Below are positions 22,214 through 34,079 of a stretch of DNA of 64,000 bases, piece by piece; the stretch's first letter is position 1; each line of letters begins with the position of its first letter. The stretch spans positions 588,330 through 652,329 of the forward strand of contig KV748203.1 in NCBI GenBank assembly GCA_001692895.1, read 5' to 3'. Both the position numbers and the translations under genes were made by a program. Below the pieces are notes generated by a model. It did no database searches, was not told the DNA's origin, and saw only the letters and a list, made by a program, of their open reading frames with translations. The stretch is from Cenococcum geophilum 1.58 (lineage: Eukaryota > Ascomycota > Dothideomycetes > Gloniales > Gloniaceae).

Positions 22214-23946
22214 ATGGCTGATTTTGCCCGCTCGTTGGCTGTGGAATCATGGACCTTGTACGCCATTGGCATCTGCTTGATTGCGTTACGAATGTTCGAC
22301 ATCCCGAAAGCCTATAACTATCTAGCCATGCTAACATGGACAAGCCTTTCCCGCCGAATTGTTCTAGGATCCTTCAGAAAACTCCAGCTCGATGATTATC
22401 TTATGTTGTTCATAATTGTAAGAATATACCAAGTTCATTATTTCCCTAGGTCCTTGACTGCCCACCGATTGCTCTCTTCGACTTGCTTGTGTGAATAAGA
22501 TCCAACAAATGCTTCACCGATTTTCGCTGAGCTCTCTAATACAAGCGCTTTATTAATGTCTTTTTTTCTTACTGTATCGGTTTTACTGCATTCACTTAGA
22601 GGACAATATTTGCCAACCTGGGTGGCCTACTTTGCCCGTTCCAAAGCTTACCTTGCCTGCAGTTTACTTTCACTGGAGATGTCGTTTCTGTCAACCAAGT
22701 CGCTGTCAATGGTAGCAATTACCTACCTCCCGGTGAAGCCGAAAAACTATCTACTGAAGAAGTGAAGGCTGCAGTCTGGGGCAGCAAAATGACGGTTGCC
22801 CTGGAAGAATTCCAGCTAACAACAACCTGGTTGGTCAAGGCTTGCTTACTTCTCATGTATAGCCGGTTGACGTAAGATAATTCAACTTATCCCTAGTAAA
22901 TTTGTGATGCTAACGCACATGGGACACGAAGTATGGGTCTGAAAGAGCATCGCGTCGTCAAAATCGTCGCTGCATACTGTGCATTTGGTTATCTACTAGT
23001 TCAGGTTCTTTACTTCGCAGTATGGTGTCACCCAATAGAAGAATATTGGCGGGTTCCGTTTAACCCGAACAAGCGTATGTTACTTCAAAAGGCCCCGAGA
23101 TGTCCTAGTTATATAACTGACTTTTACCTTCAGCCCAATGCATTTCCTATATAAATCACATGATCACAGCGACAGTCTTCAACGTATCCTCCGACCTGAT
23201 GATGCTTTGCATTCCAATTCCTCTCGTCATCAGAACTACACTACCACTGAGGCGTAAACTCATTCTCTGTGGCGTCTTCAGCCTCGGGATTTTTGTCGTA
23301 CGTACTCAGTAGCATTCTGTCACTTTCTTGCAGCATTTCCTCTTCTAGCCCATCGATTCCAAGTCTACGGGGTTTTTGTTCTCTAAAATTCTGCAAGCTA
23401 ATTGGGTGTTCATTCTAGATTCTTACAGCAGTCCTGAACCGCTACTACAACTTTACCGTGCCATATTCTCCTATATTCCTGGACTGGTATATTGGTGAAG
23501 CCGCCACGGCTGTCTACGTCGCCAATGTGCCCCTCCTCTGGCCCCTTCTCAAATCCATCTTCAACCTCGATACATGGTCACGCGCTCAGTCTACCTTCCC
23601 TTCTCACTCTCACTCTAATGAGCACTCACATCACTCCCGGTTCTATCGCACCAAGATACGACCGGAGCGTCTGGAAGGTTCATCGGATCGTATTGTAGGT
23701 CACGAAGGAACACCAGGGGGCCCGAGCGGGTGGAATGAAGAGCATGAAATGAGGACTGGGAGCGAGGAGCGGATCATAAGCGCTGGGTGCATAGAGGTGC
23801 AGACTCTCAAAGCCACAGACGGGTCATTGGAGTTGATGCCATATGGCAGCAGCGGGTACCGAACGCGCGTGGGGACTAGGCTAAACGAAGATGTGGAGAA
23901 GGGGGAAATTGTCAGGACTGTTGAGATTGAACAATATAGTTCGTGA
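22214..23946 (+). CDS. Fungal rhodopsin-domain integral membrane protein
   Basis: Five exons: 22214-22417, 22663-22871, 22932-23074, 23134-23297 and 23419-23946, giving 415 residues. Seven hydrophobic helices are expected from the spliced product. The LDDYLML motif after the first helix pair, the Cys-containing loop near CHPIEEYWRVPFN, and the VFNVSSDLMMLCIPIPLV helix are typical of the large fungal family that resembles Pth11/SAT4 membrane proteins. The C-terminal tail of about 130 residues is cytoplasmic, rich in His/Ser, and without helices. Many members lie in the plasma membrane and some act as receptors in host sensing; no ligand can be inferred here. The first intron, 245 nt, is the least certain junction. 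The other three junctions restore conserved residues in phase. Confidence 0.88.
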
Positions 23947-24509
23947 TTGGTTATTTGTCATGGGGGTTCTTTCGGTTCGGTCCGGTCCGGTTGGGTTAGG
24001 ATGGCGTCGGCGGACTCCGTTATTTGAGTTTTTGCTTTTTGTAGATTTTATGATTCACAACGAAAGTCTCAGGGGGTTGGAGGGAGTATGTTGATTGGAT
24101 TTGGGCCTTTGGACGGATGAAGTTTTATCTTGGGCATCTAGGGTTTCGTCTGCTATCCGGTTCTTGGAATAGAGCTGTTCTTGGTGTTGTAGAATCTTGT
24201 TGATAACATTTTTACTTGCTAGTCTAAAATTCATGTTAGTGAAGTTATCAAAGAAGCGAAATGGAAATATTGGGAGGGCTGTTCTGATGTAGGATAGCAT
24301 TATGCGTGTAGGATATAGGTACATGTGAGGTCACAGTCAGCTGTTTGTTGTTCCATGCTGACGAGAGTATGCTGCGAGTTAACGGATACCACCCATCCTT
24401 TTGAACGCCTCGACCAAAACTCGCTGAATATAAACCAAGAAATTAAAGAGATACACTAAATGTCTCGGAAAAGCAAGGGAGTTCACTCAAATACCATCCA
24501 AAATAATAT
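23947..24509. other. Convergent intergenic space
   Basis: About 560 bases between the ends of the rhodopsin-domain gene and TEL1. A G/T-rich stretch with repeated GGTTCGGTCC-like words lies at 23965-24000. Nothing else is recognised. Confidence 0.4.
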
Positions 24510-27500
24510 TTACGCGTACGCAGCCCATCCTAAATATCGTTAGCACCGGATCAATTGTGATACGAGCAAACAGGGACTTACCAGAATATAATACTGCTAA
24601 ATTACGCTCATCCGTCGCCTGCTGAATCAATTCGTTCACTGTGGCAGTCGTACTTAGTGTCTTAGCTAGCTTTTTCTCCACCACGCTCAGTGCCCTGCCC
24701 GCTTCACCAGCCTCGTCTTCCTTTTTCTTGCTACTCTGATCTACAATCTCGTCCAATGCAGGCCCAGCTCCAGCTCCTCTAGTGCCATCCTGCCCCGTTC
24801 CTTGCCCTTCTTGCATACGCTTGGCCTTCAACGGGGACAGAGACCAGTTTACAAGAGGGTCGTATCGAAGCACATTGAGGAGTGTCATAATGCTTTCGCG
24901 CTCCTCGCGTAGTGTATCCATGGTAAATTCGCAACAGCGACGGAATACGCCTTCGGTACGAGTGTATCCCATAGCATCTACCAAATCCCTGGTTAGCCGG
25001 AATGGCACAACCTCCGGAACGGGCAGGACACGCCCTGCCTCGAACGCAACGCCAAGATCGATGTGCACGACCTCTCCACTCTTTTCGTCGAGAAGAATGT
25101 TATGACAGTGGCGATCACCCAAGCCTAAGACGTGACCCAAGATAGAGATGGCGGCTGTAGTGCGTGTATATGCAAGCCGTTTCTCAAACCACTCGTTAGG
25201 GTCCTCAAATCTCTCGAGGAAAAAATATCGCATCACAGGGGTGAAGTGCTCAGCGACCTGTTTCCATTTCTTTATCCTAACCTCATTCGACTCCGTGCTC
25301 ACTTGTGAAATCTCCCTGCGGCAAAGCTCCGACTTCCAGTCCTTTGGATAGTATCTCTCGTGCGCAGGCATTAGGTATGAGTGCAAAGGAATTGTATTCG
25401 GGACAAATTCCATCAAGCCCGAACGCGCAGATAATGGTAGCACTTTGTAGGTGCGAATGTGCAAATCGCGGAGACGGGTTGCGGTGTGGTTTTTGAGGAG
25501 GCGTGAGACTTGTTCAAAGACTTGCTCCATAATGGCGTCTTGGCGGAGGTCGTCGTTGCCGGACTTGAACTGGGAGGAGTGTTAGAATGAGAAGTGCAAG
25601 GATTGACAGAATTCCTACGAGTTGCTTATATGGGAGGCCGTCAGATGCCAGAGCCGTAATGATCTTTGGAGCGCTCAACCCATTAGCAATGGTCATCCTT
25701 GGCCTGAAACCCGTGATCTTAGGGACGTCGCTGTAATCGCAATCGGCCCGTATATCGATAGTCATAGTAGCAGGTGGTACTTTTAGTCCAGGAACCTTCT
25801 GCATGAGCTTCTTCGAAACAGGGTTTTTCTCTAGTAATTGTTCCCTGCCAGTTTTATAATCTTCGCCTTTGGTAAGTGCTAATTCATGGTAGCAGGTGTT
25901 CGATTCATGTATCGCATGCCAGTACGGCCGTGCTCGCTGATCGGTTTTCAGCATCTGCGCTATTTGCTTCGCTGCAGTATTTCTAGACTTCGCAGCGTCG
26001 TCTTTGACCGCGAGTGGCATTGCGCCAGCGTAAATTTGATGCATGCCATGGTAAGGATGGTCTACGCAGATCCGGAAGACTAACTCAAACAAAAGAGATT
26101 GGAAATCGCTTTTCTCAGCTTGCAATCTGGATGAAAGCTGATTCATCAATATTGCAAACTTTCCACTAGGCACTTTGGAAAGGTACAGCCGCACCGCATT
26201 GTTCGCAAGGGGTGTTTCTGAAAACTCGAGCCAGAGCGAGAAGACTCGAAGTACGTCACTGTTGTAATCATTGCTTGCCTGCAACGAGAGCAAATAGTTC
26301 TCGAGACTTTGACGCAAGAATTCTTCTCTACTACGGCGCAACCTCTGGAACTCTTCGGCATCAAGTTCATACCATTTCTTTGACCTTTTGGAAGCGTTCC
26401 TGTAGCCTTCTCGCTCCCGGCTCGATTTGGCCGCTTTGGAGAGTCTCTCGTATTCGTGAGCTTCTTGAGCTTTACGTTCCATGAGTGATTTCATTCTGGC
26501 CATATCTTCTATGGCATCGGGGTTCTGGAGTTGCTTGTCACAGAAGGAAGCGAATTCATGAAAGACCTGTCCAGCTTCTCGACCTTGGGTCTGATCTTTC
26601 AGTTCTCTAATAGAGGGAATGAGGTAGTCTTTGATAATTTCTTCAGGCTTTTCCAAGCGTGCTTCGGCCATATGATGACCCTGACTTGTAAGCGTTATCT
26701 AAAGTAGCAGGACAAATGCACTCACCAATTTGGCCAGTAAGACCGATATGCCAATGCTGCTGGATTGTCCACTGAGGTCTACCTTTTCCATTAGCTCTTG
26801 GCGCATTCGTATCGATGTTGATGCCTCTCCTTGCTCCCAGAGTGCACTAGCGACCTCGTATTGAGCAGCAGCGTCAATATTAAGTCCAACTGCCTTGCAT
26901 TTCTCAACAATCTCGGAGAGATAAGTCGCGCTTGCTAGGGACTCTTGCAATGCACCATGTTTTCTAAAGATCACCGAAGATGAGAGTAGAGCGCCAACCT
27001 CCATGTGTCGAATGTCCTTAGTTTTCGTACGCAAGCAGTTTTGTAGCTGAGAATTAGAGCTTAAGATGCTAAATAATGTCTCTCGACAAGACAACAGTAA
27101 TTGAACGTCTTCGAATCTGTTTTACGTTAAAATTATTCCTCCAAGTATGATGAAGAAACTTACTGGCCCCCTTGCATCCACTGTTGTCGGGACTGCATCT
27201 GCGCCCATGCTTCATGTAGCTGATCTGGATCCGACGAAGAGATGATTTCATCCAATTCAGTCAATACCGCTAAGGCGCGTAGTGAAGCTTTCATTGGCTG
27301 TGAATATTTTCCCCGTCCTACAAAGCTCCTCATTGTCGCCAGGAATTCTCTATCTAGGTGTTTCCGTGCGCTCAAAGTACTAGGAGAGTAGTGTAGACCT
27401 TGAAAGGCTCTGAAGATTGTGCTGGCTTCAGCATTGTTTGACTCGGGGGCTTTGATATCCCACTGCTCAAGCTTTCGCGCTGTGTAGAGAGCGCTGCTCA

Positions 27501-30500
27501 CTATTTCGTTTCCGGCTTCGCGGAAATGATCATTTGATAGCAGCAAATGTGTGACGCTGTTCAGATTGAGCGTTATAAGAGACTTCACTATCCCTCGTGA
27601 ATCGGCTGGAGAAATTGATTTTGATTGTCGCATTTGACTGTCCATGAGAGCACCTCGAAACAAAAGGCTCTTGGCCCCGTTGGATTCGTAGTCTAGCCTA
27701 TCCAGAACTGAAGATAAACTGGGTTCTCGTTCGACGCCGTAAAAAGAGTCTGGTTCATCTAAATTCCTGTAAATCTCGAATTGGAGGCTGGTAGGTAGTT
27801 TTGGCTTGGTCACAGCCGATGAACGTCTCGGGCTACGTAGTGCTGGCATAGCCGAGTATGTCTCAGCAAATAACAAGGCGATTTGATACATGTTACACTT
27901 CGCAGCTGCTTCTGATGCCTTCAGGTAGTTAAGATCAAGCCAACGATCACGATCTACCCGAGTGACTTCCTTTGGAATAGGTTGGGTGCGAAGATAGAGA
28001 ATTGCACGCATGAGGATTCGAATATATGGCGTAGACATTGAGCCACATTCCTCGAACCATGAGTGGTAGGCTTCCGACATTGCCTCGCGGACAGGACGGG
28101 GACCATCAAATTCTTGGTTTAACACTAGATGAAAAATATATGGGAACAACCTTTCTGCAAATCCATCGATACGCAATAGTATTCGAGTAAGGGAGCCGAG
28201 GATAGCATCTTGTGATCCAATATGAGCTAGAGAGATAGTGAGGTCCCTTATCCAAGTGGATAAGTGTTTTCGTCTTTCTGGCATCGCTGTGCCCCTTATA
28301 GTCTCTTTAGGCTCGGCTTTGAGGCCTCCTGAATCGTCCGGTATTGGTAAAGCTAACGCAGGAACGACATAGTCAGGAAGCATTTGCTCTACTTCTGACA
28401 GCTCGCCGTCGGTAGGGCCCTTAGATAACATGAGCCGTGAAAGAATGAGGCGAATGGCTTCTTCGGCAAGCCCCACTTCATCGCGGTTGTCACTAAGGAG
28501 TAGATCTGAGAGACTTTGAACGATAGCCGTTTTTGAACCACGCACACCAGAGCCTCTCAGTGTGTAAGCACTGTGGGTCTTTCGACTCAGTTTCCGAAGC
28601 ATATGCTGTAGCTCCCCACGAGCGCTGAAAGTACGTCCGAGAACTCTTGCAGCCCAAAGCAGATAGCCATCGCTAATACCGTTTCTCCCGCAGGATTGCC
28701 AAACTTGAGGTGCGAAGAGGATTGCCTGCTCATCTGAACCAAGTATGTCGTCGTGAGTCGAGGCCGGAGGTTGGAATTGCTGGCATAACAAATTAAATGC
28801 CACTTCTCGGGAAGGTGCACTAAGTAACTTCCTTCCACTTCTGTCGTCGTCTAATAACTCTAAGAGAAGCTTGCTTTCTGCCGTACCCCTAACAGCATTC
28901 CCTTCAGTGCGTATTTCGGAAGCTGCTGCTACGATAGACTTGAATGCTTTCATGTGAGGGCTGCTGAGGGCTTTGCCGGAAATTGAGCCAGAATAGGTCT
29001 CTAGGTAAGTGATGAACCATGAATGGAATGACTGAGCCTTGTTCATTGTTGCCAAGTGTTGGCTCTCCTGGGTCGTGCTCTCTTGTGAAGTGCCAAGAAA
29101 CACCCTGAGAGATATGAGTATAGATAGGCTAATGCCGGTGGTGAAAGAGAGATGCGATGAGAGAGATGCCTTTCCATGTTCGAAGAGATATTGCATAATT
29201 CCAAGTGCATCTTCTGCACATTGGCTGTCCGTAAGAAACGGTCGCAACGATTGAAGAGTCATTTGTAATGGATAGTCTGAGAAAGCAATATTTCCAGCTA
29301 AACTGACTAGGATTCTAATCTTTCGGATAATGGAACAAGCATGAAGGGAGCCTAATGCGGGGTGAATGCGATCGAGCAACATCCGCATCACGAAGACGAA
29401 TATATCAGCAGTCCAGAATTTCACTGGATCGTAACCGATTCGACGGCACAGTCTTTCTATCTGATCTAGTAGATATTTGGCGGTAAAAGAGGGTTCGATG
29501 CCCTGAGGAAGAGTGTTGCCTGAATAGCTTATGGCTTTGATTTCTTCCAGTGCCTTGGTGGTCTGTTCAAACGCAGGGCGCTTGGAAGCCGCTTTATCAA
29601 AACGTTCTTCGTCAACCATAGTTTGAAGAATGAACCCGACGATGCGTGGAAAATGCGAATGCATGAGCTGGACGTATTGATCACTACCAAGGTAGCTTCG
29701 AAGTCGTGCTTCATTGCTTGAAACAGACTTGTTACGTCCACTGCCTTTGCAGGTGTCCCATGAAATGCTATACGCAGCGGCTTTTGCAAAGTTCTTTTTC
29801 AAAGCTTCCTTGATTGGCACTTTCAATCGATCCGCGATGAAATCTAGCTCGTCAACATCTCCTAGCATGATGGCCTGCCCAACTGCCTCAGCTTCCACAT
29901 TCTTGAGCAGTTCCACTAGAGACGAATAATTGAAGGCCGAAAAAGGTATGTCAGTGACCTTCTTGGCACTGTTCAACCAAGTAAAGACTATTTGAGAGGC
30001 GAAAATTCTAAAAAGTGCTTGAGGACTTTCCAGATTCATCGCCTTTGAGATATTGGACACGCAGCGTGTTGCGTGGCCCACAGCGTGCGCGACTAAACCT
30101 GCAGTTTCGAACACATGGTAGATGCAACGTCGCAGAAGGGTATGCCATGTGGACGCCAGACGTGAAAGGACAAGTAATCGAATTGCGATGCCTTCTATCC
30201 AATCAGATTTGTTTGGAAGGCTAGTATGGACATCCTCGAAAATCATGTCATGCCTTGACAATATGAAATCATTGAACATATCTGGTAGATGTTCTGTGAT
30301 GTGGTATTTAACAGCGATGTCACTATTAGCAAGCAGACCGAAGAGGCTGGTTCGGACGGATGGTAGCGAAATTCCTCCAGCATAATCGGGGCGGACCTTC
30401 AACAGGCAGTGAAACAGGTTGGTGATACCTATCTGCAAGTTGATTGAATTTTGTTGCACTGTTTCAACAAACCACTCATACATGTCTGCTGTGGTGTTGT

Positions 30501-33500
30501 ATAGTTTTCTTGCCTCCGGATCCGTTGTGTCCGGGTCTGTCCATAATGGCGCAGAGCCAATCATGACTTCGATGATCATACCATTTGCTACTTCGGATGA
30601 TTTACACTCTCGGGTTTGAAGAAAATCCCGGATCATACGATCGAGAATGGCCTGACAGGATTCTTTGGTAAGTCGCATTCGACCCAGGATCAATGTGCTG
30701 ACGAATTGTCGGCAATGAAGCAAGTCAGATGTCGAAATTGAAGTCAAATAATCAACGAAAGCTGGGGGAATAATGCTACCATCTTGTTCTTCGGGTTGAA
30801 ATTCCGATGTGCAGGAAATGAGATGCATGTAAACGGAACATGATGCTCGTAAAGATGCCACATTGGTTCGTGCAATCAGATCATGTCTAGGTACGTCGAT
30901 ATCCGGGTTGAAGGCTCCATTTGCCATCTGTGAGTTTGCTCCGTTGTCAATCTCCATGAAATCGTCATCTACGGCGTGGAAAGAATCCTTTGATAGCCTT
31001 CTATCTTCTAAGGCTTTGGATAACTCTGTAGATAGACGTAAGACTCCTGATTCTTTGAAACTTTGCTGATTGAGAGAATACAGCTGGTGAATATTCATCA
31101 GATTGCGAGCGCAGATTTCGAGGACTGCATCCACTTTATATTGCTCGCAATCACGTCGAGACAGGAAACCAGTAAAATTCATGATGATACTGTCCAATAC
31201 TATTTCCAGCTTATTAAGACGGCGGGAGTTCGTGGCATCTCCAATAGATGCAAGCGCGGAAGAGATGATACATAAGTTGGCAACGATTCGTATCATGTCA
31301 GGAGTAATGTTCTGAGGGTATTCCGTGGTCCATTCTTTCCACCTTTGCCTAGTTTTCTCCAGTTCGGATATACAAAAGTCAATGACCTTGGCCTCTGAGC
31401 TTATACACCGTCGTCCAGTGCGAGATGAGTCAGAATCAGTAGCTATGTATTCTCCTTCAGGCTCGGCTTGGAATTGCACAGCATCATCTGAAAGGAGCAG
31501 ATATTGGGAGATTTCCCGATAATAGCGTGTATGTAGCCAAGCTTGGGCGACAGAGCCAAGTACCATGAAAGGCGAACCTTCTAATATTAGTGGAGGCCGG
31601 TCAAGACAGGCATAAATCAATCGCAAGACGTCCTGGGCATCGCAATGCTGAGAATTCTGAGAAGTATATGATCTTTCCGGGAAAAGACCTGCATAAGTAA
31701 TGAGCAAGAACTACTGGTTGATTCGGAGTTAAAGGACTCACTCGGGCTCCACTTGCTAAAAAACCAATGCAAGACCCGATCAGATGTTTGGCCGAAAAAG
31801 CTGGGATTCTCTGCATTTCTCAAGCGAATAAGTGTAGTCCATAGAGATGAGGAGGAATCAGCAAGTAGAGCTGGTCCATTAAGCTCTATTGATGATAGCA
31901 TGCCTTCGGCTGTTTCTGATATGGACTCGTACGGGATTAATTTTAGTTTCAGGATCACATCCATCAAATGACAAGCAGCCCTGCAGGAAGAAGCCGACGT
32001 AACGGCGCGGGATGCGCTTTGCCACGCTACTGACCAATAAGCCCCGAGCTCTGGAGTGTTTGATAATCTCTGAAAGGCAGTGCTACCACAATTTCACGTT
32101 AGCTAAGCATTGGTATTCTGGTATGAGCCATTACGTACGCCGCAAGACCTATCATTGCCCATGCTGAAACAGTCGTGTTCTCGTCCGAAATACAAGCTGT
32201 CAGTTTCTCGAGGACGAGCTGAATATCTTCTTCGTCCATGGGAGTTTCTTGTACCATGAAAGCAACAATTTGGAGTGCTGCTGTTTTGAAGGATAGTGGA
32301 GAATCTAAGAAGACTTGACGCAGGTATTCGTGAAGATGTTGACAGATGCGCGGCCTCTTGCTTGGCATTTCATCACCATTTCCCCTGTCATGCCAGTTCA
32401 TTCGCTTTCTGGCATCAAGTATGGAAGAGAAATGGGACACCAGAGACACAGTCATCCAAAAGCTTTCAGAGTGAACATTTCCAGTACGAAATGAGAATGC
32501 AGACGTATTGAGAGGCTGAGACGTATGGCTGGACCTACTCGTGTATCGAAAGCAGAGATCGTCATCTTGAAGTTGTTTCTCCTGTCTTTTAGAGTATGCC
32601 GCGTGCATTGACTCAACTAAAAACTCGAGATCAATCTGTGTACTTTCTTCGTTCGAGGATTTGAGCAAGCTAGAAAGATGCTCCTTGGTATGTATCAGAG
32701 TTACTAACATCTCGCTCCTGAGAACCGCATCTGACCATAATGATTTTATTATTGGTAGTAGATCTCGAATTGCTTGCTTTGTGAGTTGAGTCGAATCCAA
32801 AGCAGTTCTCATAAGCACAGAATTTATTGCGGCAAAAACAGTCGAATGCAACGTCTTCACACTGTTTTTGTGCAAGAGTTCTATCAACATTGAAAGAATT
32901 TGCTCCGACTTATCCAGTAAAGGGGCATTGGAAGCGCTCGCTAGGAGGTGCAGACAGAAGACCAATTCCTCTACTGCGTATTTACTAGTATCTGGGAGCG
33001 GTCGGTCTCTGCTGGATGGCTCCCGCGTACCTGACTGTGACGTTTTATCCGTTGATATATTCGTTGCGCGCCCAGAAGAATATCCGTTACTCTGAAGGTT
33101 GCTTCCTGTATCGGGATCAGATATGACGAACGGAAGAGCTTTAAGACAGAAATCTACAGCATTGTCCCAATCCTGTTTTGAAAGTTGCTCAACATGAGGC
33201 TGGTATGCGAGAATGGCCCTCATGGCCTTAAGATAGTCCAGAAGCAAAGGCTCAACGAGTCCTTGTCCTTTTATTCGCAAAGTCTGGGCGATGTGGTCTA
33301 AGACGGTATCTACAGTTTTCTTTTTGAGCATGCGGACCCTAGCTTCAATGGTAAGGCGGAGGGCATTCGCACACAACGATAGACGAGAGGGGGCCGTCGG
33401 GGCTCTTGAGGTTCTCGAAGATGGTTTGCCGTGAAGATAGAGCGACCGGTCATAGATCGCACATTGGAAAAGCGTTTCGCATAAGGCATGATAAGCATCG

Positions 33501-33742
33501 TCTTTTATACTATTCAATTTGTTGCTGTTGCGATTATGTTCATGATAAGCATCGTCTTTTATACTATTCAATTTGTTGCTGTTGCGATTATGTTTCAGGA
33601 TGTGGATTAAGTCGTTCAGCCCGCTGGTCCGATCTTTGACACTTGAGGAAGCGATCTGGACTAGAAGACATCATTATTTTCAATTATTTATACTTCTATA
33701 TGGGGTCTTACCTAGCGCATCTTGAAGGCTCATCTCTCCCAT
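24510..33742 (-). CDS. TEL1: Tel1/ATM checkpoint kinase
   Basis: Eight exons: 33712-33742, 32139-33660, 31742-32082, 27164-31688, 26726-27116, 25619-26680, 24582-25569 and 24510-24529, giving 2,959 residues, normal for fungal Tel1. The N-terminus ([10 protein letters not shown], then [14 protein letters not shown]) is the TAN-motif region. A long HEAT-repeat solenoid follows, then the FAT domain (about 1,900-2,500). The PI3K-like kinase domain has GLGDRHCHN (Asp2776) and HIDLG (Asp2795). The FATC tail ends [13 protein letters not shown]. The last exon codes only the final residues, WAAYA. Tel1 is recruited by the Mre11 complex to double-strand breaks and telomeres and phosphorylates S/TQ sites. 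A perfect 54-bp in-frame duplication sits in exon 2 (see separate entry). It shares a 337-bp promoter with NUP192. Confidence 0.96.
33487..33594 (-). repeat. Perfect 54-bp tandem duplication inside TEL1
   Basis: Bases 33487-33540 and 33541-33594 are identical. Read on the coding strand they add 18 residues, so the motif [16 protein letters not shown] appears twice, 18 residues apart. The length is a multiple of three, so the frame is kept. The copies have no differences, which means a very recent event or an assembly artefact. Confidence 0.95.
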
Positions 33743-34079
33743 TCTGTGCGCCGAAGTTCCTCTCTAACTGAGGCACGAGTTGCAAGAGAACGTTCATATC
33801 TGAGCTGGAGCAACTGCAGCGGCGGGATATAGCAGCATTTAGAGACTGTACATAGCTCTCCGATCGTAGCTCATAGAATGACAAGTTTGAGGAGTCCCAA
33901 AATAGGGGTTCTAGGAATCGGCCTTCCTCTGATGTAGCTCTGGGTTAAGCATGAAAGTCAACGCGAGAAAAGAGCCGAGGTTTTGCCGTCGCATCCGCGT
34001 CTCGTTGATATTGATTCTTTGCCTAAACAACATCACACCGCCAGGCGCATAATGCTTAGGTTTGTTCCATTTCTCTGTT
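33743..34079. promoter_or_regulatory. Shared TEL1/NUP192 divergent promoter
   Basis: Only 337 bases separate the ATG of TEL1 (at 33742, minus) and the ATG of NUP192 (at 34080, plus). Both promoters and both 5' leaders must fit here. No named site is claimed. Confidence 0.6.

Noticed and set aside
34062-34079. Upstream start for NUP192 at 34062
   Set aside because: The codon is TTG. The ATG at 34080 fits the family N-terminus.
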